Positions 9,376-15,772 of a DNA stretch of 64,000 nt are shown here, in pieces; position 1 is the stretch's first letter; every line of letters begins with the position of its first letter. The translations under genes were made by a program, and so were the position numbers. Source of the stretch: Microbacterium bovistercoris (GTDB lineage Bacteria > Actinomycetota > Actinomycetes > Actinomycetales > Microbacteriaceae). Below the pieces are notes generated by a model that did no database searches, was not told the DNA's origin, and worked only from the letters and a program-made list of their open reading frames with translations. The stretch covers positions 20,685-84,684 of the forward strand of contig NZ_QUAB01000033.1 of NCBI RefSeq assembly GCF_003387575.1, written 5' to 3'.

Positions 9376-9421
9376 ATCCCGTGTTTCGGGATACCAGAAG
9401 ACTTCAACAAGGGAGAACAGC

Positions 9422-10375
9422 ATGCGCGTCGTAGTGGCACTCGGGGGCAACGCCCTCGCCCGTCGCGGAGAGCCCATGACCGCGGAGTACCTGCGGGCGA
9501 ACGTCAAGTCCACGATGGAGGCGCTCGCGAACCTCGCGCGTGACAACGAGATGGTGATCACGCACGGCAACGGCCCCCAGGTGGGTCTGCTCGCCCTGCA
9601 GAACCTCGCCTACCAGGACGTCGCCGCTTACCCGCTGGACATCCTCGGAGCAGAGACGCAGGGCATGATCGGCTACGTCGTACAGCAGGAACTCTCCAAC
9701 GCGCTGAACGGCGAGCGCGAGGTCGCCGGTGTCATCACGACAACCGTGGTCGACGAGGCCGACCCGGCCTTCGCCCGCCCGACCAAGCTCATCGGCCCGA
9801 CCTACTCCGCACACGACGCCGCCGAGGCCGCGGCCGAGTACCGCTGGACCATCGCGAAGGACGGCAACGCGTTCCGCCGCGTCGTCCCCTCACCCAACCC
9901 GCTCTCGATCGTGCAGGCACCGCTGATCAAGCGCCTCCTCGAGGCCGGCAGCCTCGCGGTCTGCGTCGGCGGCGGCGGCGTGCCGGTCCGCGAGGACTCG
10001 AAGGGCCGCCACATCGGCGTGCAGGCCGTGGTCGACAAGGACCTCGCCAGCGCGGCGCTCGCCGCCGACATCGGCGCCGACACCCTGATCATGCTCACCG
10101 ACGGCGACTACGTGAGCGAGAACTGGGGCACACCGGAGCAGCGCGACATCCTCACCGCATCCGCCGACGCGGTCGCGGCCATGAAGTTCGCCGAGGGCTC
10201 GATGCAGCCGAAGATCGATGCGGCCATCCGCGTCGCCCGCGCCGGCGGGCGCACCCTGATCGGCCCGCTGGACCGCCTGGACGACCTGCTCGCGCGTCGC
10301 ATCGGCACCGAGATCGTCCCCGCCCTCGACGAGGGCATCGTCTGGGTCGAGAAGAAGGCCGCGAAGAAGGCCTGA
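9422..10375 (+). CDS. arcC: Carbamate kinase
   Basis: 317 residues of the amino-acid kinase fold: ALGGNAL at residues 6-12, a GNGPQVGLL segment near residue 50, GGGGVPV, and DKDLASAALAADIGAD near residue 215. The enzyme makes ATP and carbamate from carbamoyl phosphate and ADP in the cytoplasm. The ATG at 9422 is chosen because AAGGGAGA lies six bases before it; the longer frame upstream runs through the promoter. No arginine deiminase or ornithine carbamoyltransferase gene is nearby, so the carbamoyl phosphate most likely comes from the divergent FdrA system, as with AllK (YbcF) in E. coli. Confidence 0.93.
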   Translation: MRVVVALGGNALARRGEPMTAEYLRANVKSTMEALANLARDNEMVITHGNGPQVGLLALQNLAYQDVAAYPLDILGAETQGMIGYVVQQELSNALNGEREVAGVITTTVVDEADPAFARPTKLIGPTYSAHDAAEAAAEYRWTIAKDGNAFRRVVPSPNPLSIVQAPLIKRLLEAGSLAVCVGGGGVPVREDSKGRHIGVQAVVDKDLASAALAADIGADTLIMLTDGDYVSENWGTPEQRDILTASADAVAAMKFAEGSMQPKIDAAIRVARAGGRTLIGPLDRLDDLLARRIGTEIVPALDEGIVWVEKKAAKKA

Positions 10376-10397
10376 ATCCGCCGATGCGGTCTGTCGC

Positions 10398-10442
10398 CGT
10401 GTCCGGCGTTCTTCCCGAGTGACAGGGAAAAGGCCGGACACG
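10398..10442 (+). terminator. Long hairpin between arcC and the GntR gene
   Basis: Outer arms of 10 bases (CGTGTCCGGC at 10398-10407 and its complement at 10433-10442) enclose inner arms TTCCC/GGGAA (10412-10416, 10425-10429). It ends only 16 bases before the GntR start codon, so it may terminate arcC transcription or act as a site controlling the regulator gene. Confidence 0.5.
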
Positions 10443-10458
10443 ATGGAAGAATGAGGCT

Positions 10459-11139
10459 GTGAGCAGAGCAGACGAACGCGTACTGGAGTCGACCAGGGTC
10501 GCAGCGTGGTTGCGCGACGCGATCCTGGACGGCGTCCGGGATCCGGGGAGCCGGCTCATCGAGCGCGACCTCGCGGCCGAGTTCGGCGTGAGCCGGGTGC
10601 CGGTGCGGGACGCGCTGAAGGTGCTCGAGGGGGAGGGGCTCGTCGAGCTCCGCCCCCGCACCTGGGCGGTCGTCAGGGAGTTCACCGATCACGACCTCGC
10701 CGACCTCGACGAGGTCCGCGAGGTGGTCGAGCCCCTGGCCTTCCGTCTCGCCGCGCAGCGGCATCGCCGGGAGGGGCTCGAGCGCCTGCGCCGTGCGCTC
10801 GAGTCCGAGCAGGCCAGCGCTGAGGTCGAGGACCGTGTCGTGTCACGACGCGCAGCGGCCGATTTCCACGAGATCGTCACCGACCTCGCGGACAACATGC
10901 TCCTGTCCGACCTCATGCAGAGCATCCGCAGCAGGCTCCGCTGGGCCCTGTCCCAGCACGACGATCTGCAGCACATCGCCGAGGAGCATGTCGCACTGTA
11001 CGAGGCGATCCGCGATCGCGACGGCGACCGTGCTGCAACCCTCGCCGCTGCGCACATCGAGAGCAGCCGGGTGCAGCGCAACGCGCACGTTCAGGCCCTG
11101 CATCCGGGGGCCCCGGCGACGGAGGCGGCCTCCTCGTAG
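10459..11139 (+). CDS. GntR-family regulator, FadR/FCD subclass
   Basis: 226 residues. An N-terminal winged helix-turn-helix (FGVSRVPVRDALKVLEGEGLV near residues 40-61) is followed by an all-helical FCD effector domain with the usual metal-binding pattern: ADFHEIV near residue 136 and later HVALYEAI and AAHIESS histidines. Such proteins are usually repressors released by a small acid from the pathway. The GTG start at 10459 has a -10-like AAGAAT six bases before it, so the message may be leaderless. Position next to arcC makes the FdrA/arcC intergenic region its probable target. Confidence 0.88.
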   Translation: MSRADERVLESTRVAAWLRDAILDGVRDPGSRLIERDLAAEFGVSRVPVRDALKVLEGEGLVELRPRTWAVVREFTDHDLADLDEVREVVEPLAFRLAAQRHRREGLERLRRALESEQASAEVEDRVVSRRAAADFHEIVTDLADNMLLSDLMQSIRSRLRWALSQHDDLQHIAEEHVALYEAIRDRDGDRAATLAAAHIESSRVQRNAHVQALHPGAPATEAASS

Positions 11140-11142
11140 CGC

Positions 11143-11148
11143 TAGGAT
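11143..11148 (+). promoter_or_regulatory. -10 TAGGAT, leaderless start of the aminotransferase
   Basis: TAGGAT is six bases from the ATG at 11155. No Shine-Dalgarno match is visible in that interval. Confidence 0.55.
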
Positions 11149-11154
11149 TCTGCG

Positions 11155-12381
11155 ATGACCCCTCCTCGCCATTTCGATCAGTCGTCCAAGCTCAAGAACG
11201 TTCTCTACGAGATCCGCGGCAAGGCACTGGTCGAGGCGGCACGGCTCGAGGCCGAGGGGCATCAGATCCTGAAGCTGAACACCGGGAATCCCGCGATCTT
11301 CGGGTTCGAGGCGCCGCACCAGATCGTCCACGACATGCTCGCAGCCGTGCCCACCGCGCACGGCTACAGCGACAGCAAGGGCATCGTCTCCGCTCGTCGT
11401 GCGGTCGTCAGCCGCTACGAGCAGATCCCCGGCTTCCCGCGCTTCGACCCTGATGACGTCTACCTCGGAAACGGCGTCTCCGAACTGATCACGATGGTGA
11501 TGCAGGCACTGCTCGACGAGGGGGACGAGGTGCTCATCCCGGCGCCCGACTACCCGCTCTGGACCGCGATGACCTCGCTCGCGGGCGGCACGCCGGTGCA
11601 CTACCTCTGCGACGAGGAAAACGGCTGGAACCCCGACATCGAGGACATCAGGTCGAAGATCACGCCGCGGACCAAGGCGATCGTGATCATCAACCCGAAC
11701 AACCCCACCGGCGCGGTGTACTCGAGGCAGGTGCTCGAGGGGCTGGTGCAGATCGCCAGGGAGCACGAGCTCCTGCTGCTCTCCGACGAGATCTACGACC
11801 GCATCCTGTTCGACGACGCGGTGCACATCCCGACGGCGACGCTGGCGCCGGACCTGCTCTGCCTGACGTTCAACGGCCTGTCCAAGACCTACCGGGTCGC
11901 CGGATACCGCTCCGGATGGCTCGTGGTGACCGGCCCCAAGGATCACGCCCAGGGCTTCCTGGAGGGCATCACTCTGCTCGCCTCCACCCGCCTGTGCCCG
12001 AACGTCCCGGCGCAGCATGCGATGCAGGCGGCGCTGTCCGGCGTGCAGTCCATCGACGCCCTGATCGCCCCCACCGGGCGCCTGCACGAGCAGCGCGACA
12101 TCGCCTGGCAGGGATTGGAGGCGATCCCCGGCGTCAGCTGCGTGAAGCCGGAGGGTGCGCTGTACGCGTTCCCGCGGCTCGACCCGAACGTGCACGAGAT
12201 CCGCGACGATGCGCGCCTGGTCTACGACCTGCTCGTCTCGGAGCACATCCTGCTGGTGCAGGGCACCGGGTTCAACTGGGCGACGCCCGACCACCTCCGC
12301 CTGGTGACGCTGCCGGAGCCCCGGGTGCTCACCGAAGCCGTCGAGCGCCTCGGGAACTTCCTCGCGAGCTACCGGCAGTAG
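11155..12381 (+). CDS. PLP-dependent aminotransferase, AlaA-like
   Basis: 408 residues of fold-type I aminotransferase. The substrate and cofactor pockets show IINPNNPTGAVYS, SDEIYDRILFDD and the PLP lysine (Lys244) in LSKTYRVAGYRSGW. The N-terminus (FDQSSKLKNVLYEIRG) and overall pattern resemble glutamate-pyruvate aminotransferase AlaA, which makes alanine. TAGGAT lies exactly six bases before the ATG, so the mRNA is probably leaderless and independent of the GntR gene 15 bases upstream. The last 53 bases overlap the convergent CpaE-like gene. Confidence 0.88.
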   Translation: MTPPRHFDQSSKLKNVLYEIRGKALVEAARLEAEGHQILKLNTGNPAIFGFEAPHQIVHDMLAAVPTAHGYSDSKGIVSARRAVVSRYEQIPGFPRFDPDDVYLGNGVSELITMVMQALLDEGDEVLIPAPDYPLWTAMTSLAGGTPVHYLCDEENGWNPDIEDIRSKITPRTKAIVIINPNNPTGAVYSRQVLEGLVQIAREHELLLLSDEIYDRILFDDAVHIPTATLAPDLLCLTFNGLSKTYRVAGYRSGWLVVTGPKDHAQGFLEGITLLASTRLCPNVPAQHAMQAALSGVQSIDALIAPTGRLHEQRDIAWQGLEAIPGVSCVKPEGALYAFPRLDPNVHEIRDDARLVYDLLVSEHILLVQGTGFNWATPDHLRLVTLPEPRVLTEAVERLGNFLASYRQ

Positions 12382-13564
12382 CGGCGGGTTCGCGCACGCC
12401 GGTCTCCCGCGGGATCAGCCCCGCGGCGAGCCGGCGGACCGCGGCGACCAGTGGTGACCGCGGCAGCACATCGGCGATCGGACGCGCGTGCAGGAGCGCA
12501 GCGTCCGCGGCGCGCTGGTCGTGAGGGAGGAACTGCACGTCGTCGATGCCCGCGAACCGGTCGAGGGTCCGGCGGATCTGCCCTCGTGCGTCGATGCCGA
12601 GCGGACCGGGGCGGACGGAGTTCGCGACCACCGTGATCGGTGTCGCACCGACCAGGTGCCGAAGCTCGGCGTACCCTCGAACGAACCGGCTGACACCGAT
12701 CGGGTCTGCAGAGGTCAGCGCGATCACTGCATCCGCCTCGCGCAGCACCGCCGCCGTGGCCGCATGCCGCGACGGTGCAGCGAGGTCGTAGTCGTCGTCC
12801 TCCTCCTCGAACGAGGCGGAGACGTCCACGACGATCTCGTCCGCCCACTCCCTGCAGGATGTCAGGGCGCCCCGTAGGCGGGCGGCTCCGAGCTCCGGCC
12901 AGCGCGAGGGGCGGTTGAGTCCTCCGAGCACGTCGACCGGACCCGCGGACGTCTCCAGCGAAACCGCCAGGCGCGACAGCTCGGCGGAGTCGAGGCTGCC
13001 CAGTTCCGCTCGGCGGCACGCGGCGGCCAGCCCCGGTGCCTCATCGCCCAGGCCGAGCTGCAGCGCGATCGACGGCGCCGTGGTGTCGGCATCGAGCAGA
13101 GCGGTGCGCCGTCCCGCTCGTGCGAGCTCGACGGCGAGCTGGATCGCGAGCGTGGTCCGCCCCGGTGCGCCGTGCGGACCCCAGACGGCGATCACCTGCG
13201 AGGGGGCGACAGGGGCCGCCTCCTTCGCCGCATCGGGGCGATCGGCGACGAGGGCGTCCGCGATGCGCCAGCCCGGCGTCTCTGCGGGGAACGTGGGGGC
13301 GAGCCCGAGCCGGGCCAGCAGACGCTCTTCTCCGTCGCCGAACGCCACGATCCGCACGGCAGCGCGGTCGCAGGCCGCCACGAGCTCGCGCGTGAGCCAG
13401 CGACGCGACGGCGTGATGACGAGTGCATCGGCCATCTCGAGGTCAGCGGGATCGATCTTGCCGGGCGCGCAGACGGTGAGGACGGTGACCTCCTCGAGCT
13501 CGAGTTCCGCCGCCAGGGCTCCGGCTCGCTCCTCGTCGGCGAGGGCGACGATGACGGCGGTCAT
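12329..13564 (-). CDS. CpaE/MinD-like P-loop ATPase
   Basis: 411 residues. A receiver-like N-terminal domain (about 1-110) precedes a SIMIBI-class ATPase with deviant Walker A WGPHGAPGRTTLA near residue 130 and the partner motif LLDADTTAPSI near 160. This two-domain form matches CpaE-type proteins that localise pilus or secretion machinery. The next gene on the strand, coding a SAF protein, overlaps by four bases. No other tad/flp genes are in the window, so the role is open. The last 53 bases run antisense into the aminotransferase 3' end, and the tail (residues after about 395) is low-complexity. Confidence 0.8.
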   Translation of the reverse strand: MTAVIVALADEERAGALAAELELEEVTVLTVCAPGKIDPADLEMADALVITPSRRWLTRELVAACDRAAVRIVAFGDGEERLLARLGLAPTFPAETPGWRIADALVADRPDAAKEAAPVAPSQVIAVWGPHGAPGRTTLAIQLAVELARAGRRTALLDADTTAPSIALQLGLGDEAPGLAAACRRAELGSLDSAELSRLAVSLETSAGPVDVLGGLNRPSRWPELGAARLRGALTSCREWADEIVVDVSASFEEEDDDYDLAAPSRHAATAAVLREADAVIALTSADPIGVSRFVRGYAELRHLVGATPITVVANSVRPGPLGIDARGQIRRTLDRFAGIDDVQFLPHDQRAADAALLHARPIADVLPRSPLVAAVRRLAAGLIPRETGVREPAATAGSSRGSSRGARRLR

Positions 13565-14181
13565 TCGGCCGGTCCTGCCGGGATGACGGACACGGCGGCG
13601 CCGCCGGTGATCGCGGACAGCACGTCCGCGACATCCGTCCGGTCGATGACCACCTCGACATCCGTGCGCGCGTCGTTCAGCATGCCCTCCGGCTCAGCCA
13701 CGGAGGCCACGACGGCGTCGGCGACGAGGATGCGGGGGTCGCCGAAGGAACGACCGTCCTCGCTGGGCGGAGCCTGCCAGAGTTCGACCGTGCTGCCCGC
13801 GCGCACCCCATCGGGGACCGCGCCGGAGCTGGTGATCACGATCGTGGTGGTGCGGCCGGCCTCGGCATCCGCCGTGCTCGAGCGGGGCACGAGCTCGCCC
13901 TCGGCGATCGTGCGCGCGGCGATCATGCCCGATTCCAGGTCCTGCGGCGCGAGATAGTCGTCGGTGAGCGAGCCGAGTCCGACCTCGACGACCTGGAAGT
14001 CCGCGGACCCGAGGGGTTCACCGAGGACGATGGTGTGCGATGCCTGCAGCACCGGTGTCGTCTGCCTGGCCGCGCCGACCAGCAGCCACACGCCGGCGAT
14101 CGAGGCGATGACCAGGACGATGCCGATGAGGAACCGCATGTCGCCGAAGTACGAGCGGCGGGTGCGGGAGTGCGACGTCAT
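13561..14181 (-). CDS. SAF-domain membrane-anchored protein (CpaB-like)
   Basis: 206 residues: a basic N-terminus, one membrane helix (about 17-37, FLIGIVLVIASIAGVWLLVG), then an extracytoplasmic SAF domain beginning near IVLGEPLGSADFQ. SAF domains occur in CpaB/FlgA pilus and flagellar assembly proteins and bind cell-wall or pilin parts. It overlaps the CpaE-like gene by ATGA, so the two act together. Pilin, CpaF and TadB/C genes are not next to it, so this could be an orphan pair that works with a tad locus elsewhere, or a different envelope function. Confidence 0.8.
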   Translation of the reverse strand: MTSHSRTRRSYFGDMRFLIGIVLVIASIAGVWLLVGAARQTTPVLQASHTIVLGEPLGSADFQVVEVGLGSLTDDYLAPQDLESGMIAARTIAEGELVPRSSTADAEAGRTTTIVITSSGAVPDGVRAGSTVELWQAPPSEDGRSFGDPRILVADAVVASVAEPEGMLNDARTDVEVVIDRTDVADVLSAITGGAAVSVIPAGPAE

Positions 14182-14220
14182 GAGGATATGGTCACAGATC
14201 CCGGGAGAAGGCTCCGAAAG

Positions 14221-14229
14221 TTATCCACA
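14221..14229 (+). promoter_or_regulatory. Perfect DnaA-box 9-mer TTATCCACA
   Basis: TTATCCACA in the space between the SAF gene and the HTH gene. A second copy is at 15241-15249. The 9-mer equals the E. coli DnaA-box consensus. Confidence 0.45.
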
Positions 14230-14266
14230 GGGCCTCGGGGGCTGTCCTCCCGGGCGTCGTTCGCGC

Positions 14267-14272
14267 CACAAT
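14267..14272 (+). promoter_or_regulatory. -10-like CACAAT, leaderless start of the HTH gene
   Basis: CACAAT is six bases from the ATG at 14279; weaker hexamer than most in the window. Confidence 0.35.
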
Positions 14273-14278
14273 GGAGCA

Positions 14279-14557
14279 ATGCCCGACACACCCCCGTCCG
14301 CTCCGCGCTACCTGACGCCCGGTCAGGTCGCCGAACTCCTCGCCGTCCCGGTAGAGGAGGTCGTCGCGCTCGTCCACGAAGGGCGACTGCGCGGCGCGCA
14401 ACTCGGCTCGCCGCCGCGCTGGCGGGTCGAGGAGGCCAGCGTGAACGACTATCTCGAGGACCAGACCGAGATCGCGCGGCGCGCGGCGCTCTGGCACCAG
14501 TCCGAGAACGCCAGCTTCCCCGAGGTGTGGGGTCCGGCGCCGCGCATTCAGCGCTGA
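14279..14557 (+). CDS. Small excisionase/BldC-like HTH protein
   Basis: 92 residues dominated by a MerR-type helix-turn-helix: YLTPGQVAELLAVPVEEVVALVHEG followed by a wing LRGAQLGSPPRWRVEEASV. This is the architecture of the excisionase-like DNA-binding domain used by BldC and many small actinobacterial regulators. The ATG at 14279 is chosen because it starts the recognisable domain and has a -10-like hexamer six bases upstream; the longer open frame crosses the promoter. There is no phage or integrase gene nearby, so a chromosomal regulator is more likely than a phage excisionase. Confidence 0.75.
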   Translation: MPDTPPSAPRYLTPGQVAELLAVPVEEVVALVHEGRLRGAQLGSPPRWRVEEASVNDYLEDQTEIARRAALWHQSENASFPEVWGPAPRIQR

Positions 14558-14605
14558 CGCCGGCATTCGCTCGTCACCCGCCGCGGGGCACGCGGCGCAT
14601 TTGGA

Positions 14606-15202
14606 TCACGGGAGCCGCGCGCCCGGCTGCTCGGCGCGGATCCATCGCAGCGACGAGAACGGCACGACGCGGAACCCCCGAACGGTCGACGTCCGCCGAG
14701 GTTCTCCGGCATCGTGCAGCGCGATGTCGAGGTGATCGGCACCGGCGCGGTCGATCGTCCCGTGCTGCAGCCCGCCGTCGCGCACGGCGAGCGCGACCGT
14801 GGTCCGCCTGCGTGCCAGATCGCGCAGCACGAAGCCCAGATCCATCCGCGCGCGCAGCGGAGACAGCTCGGCGGTCTCGGCCAGGCTGCCGAGGAGACTG
14901 CCGTGGTCTGTGCCCACCCCGGCGATGGCTGCGATCGGCACGATCAGCGGTCTGGGATCGTTCCGGATGGTGACCGCGATCCAGTCGGCTCCGATCGTGC
15001 GCATGGTCGCGTGCAGCCGATGTTCGTCACCGAGATCGAGGACGACGACGGACGCCTGCCCGCACAGCGCGCGCAGCCGGTCGTGCAGCGTGAGCTTCGA
15101 GATGCGCAGCCGCTCCGACTCCGCGTCCAGCGCGGCGCGCTCCGCCTCCCACTCAGAGGCGAGCTGTCCTTCGAGGTCGTCGAAGAGGTGATCCCATTCC
15201 AC
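14606..15202 (-). CDS. Conserved actinobacterial protein of unknown function
   Basis: 198 residues starting at a GTG (VEWDHLFDDLEGQL). The first 50 residues are charged and probably coiled-coil (EWEAERAALDAESERLRISKL); the rest is a mixed alpha/beta domain with repeated short basic segments. No catalytic motif, signal or membrane helix. The GTG is supported by TACTCT six bases upstream; a GGAGG directly touching the codon is too close to serve as a ribosome site. The same kind of protein often sits near the Rv3235-like, PdtaS and WhiB1 genes. Function unknown. Confidence 0.65.
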   Translation of the reverse strand: MEWDHLFDDLEGQLASEWEAERAALDAESERLRISKLTLHDRLRALCGQASVVVLDLGDEHRLHATMRTIGADWIAVTIRNDPRPLIVPIAAIAGVGTDHGSLLGSLAETAELSPLRARMDLGFVLRDLARRRTTVALAVRDGGLQHGTIDRAGADHLDIALHDAGEPRRTSTVRGFRVVPFSSLRWIRAEQPGARLP

Positions 15203-15208
15203 CCTCCG

Positions 15209-15214
15209 AGAGTA
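15209..15214 (-). promoter_or_regulatory. -10 TACTCT, leaderless start of the 14606-15202 gene
   Basis: On the minus strand TACTCT is six bases before the GTG at 15200-15202. Confidence 0.5.
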
Positions 15215-15240
15215 GGCGAGCGCCGATGGGGGAGTACGGG

Positions 15241-15249
15241 TTATCCACA
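15241..15249 (+). promoter_or_regulatory. Second perfect DnaA-box 9-mer TTATCCACA
   Basis: Lies in the 151-base divergent gap between the unknown gene (minus) and the Rv3235-like gene (plus), in the same orientation as the copy at 14221 about 1 kb away. Confidence 0.45.
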
Positions 15250-15353
15250 GAAGTCGGTCGGGAGGCTTCCCGATTCCGGGCATCCGTGTTCTACTTTCCT
15301 GGGGTTCAGCGCTGGGGCAACGGACACCACGCATCATGGATCGAGGACGATAG

Positions 15354-15740
15354 ATGACCGCGCAGGAGTATTTCGCGCCCCAGCCCACACCGGCCGACGC
15401 CCTGCCCGATCCGGTGCCGCTGCTCCGGGGTCTCGCTCAGGGCGTGCTCGAGGTGCTCGCTGGCGTGCGCGAGGCCGAACAGCTCGTCCGCTGGCTCAGC
15501 GAGGACGCGTTCCGCAAGCTCCTGGTCCGCTCGAACCTGGCCGCCCGGGCGCGCAGCGCGCGCGGCACACCCGCGTCCAGGCCCGTCTTCCGCATCCTGT
15601 CGGTGCGGTACTCGTCGCCTGCCGAATGCGTGCTCGAGGCGACCCTCGTCGTGCAGGGCCCCGGTCGGGCCAGGGCCGTGGCGGTTCGCCTGGAGGGCCT
15701 CGACGGGCGCTGGCGCGCGACATCCCTCGCCGTGCTCTGA
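15354..15740 (+). CDS. Rv3235-family protein
   Basis: 128 residues with the compact alpha+beta arrangement of the Rv3235 family: helix LLRGLAQGVLEVLAGVREAEQL, an arginine-rich middle, strands RILSVRYSSPAECVLEATLVV and a final LDGRWRATSLAVL. The family occurs in actinobacteria near secA, whiB1 and pdtaS and has no settled biochemical role. The start is the ATG at 15354 after GAGGA. A possible -10 TACTTT lies at 15292-15297. The PdtaS gene follows after 32 bases but appears to have its own start signal. Confidence 0.8.
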   Translation: MTAQEYFAPQPTPADALPDPVPLLRGLAQGVLEVLAGVREAEQLVRWLSEDAFRKLLVRSNLAARARSARGTPASRPVFRILSVRYSSPAECVLEATLVVQGPGRARAVAVRLEGLDGRWRATSLAVL

Positions 15741-15759
15741 ATCGCGGGGCGCTCACCCC

Positions 15760-15765
15760 TATTCT
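15760..15765 (+). promoter_or_regulatory. -10 TATTCT before pdtaS
   Basis: TATTCT is seven bases from the GTG at 15773; a GGGAGG in between could also act as a weak ribosome site. Confidence 0.45.
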
Positions 15766-15772
15766 TGGGAGG

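Noticed and set aside
9366..9434. Small ORF (MEYHPVFRDTRRL...) inside the arcC promoter region
   Set aside because: It runs through the operator repeats and past the arcC start codon, with no ribosome site or -10 spacing, and is best seen as chance.
9422..10375. Arginine deiminase pathway assignment for carbamate kinase
   Set aside because: No arcA or arcB is nearby, and the adjacent FdrA system explains the carbamoyl phosphate source better.
14279..14557. Phage excisionase and hence a mobile element
   Set aside because: The HTH resembles excisionase, but no integrase, attachment repeats or other phage genes are present.
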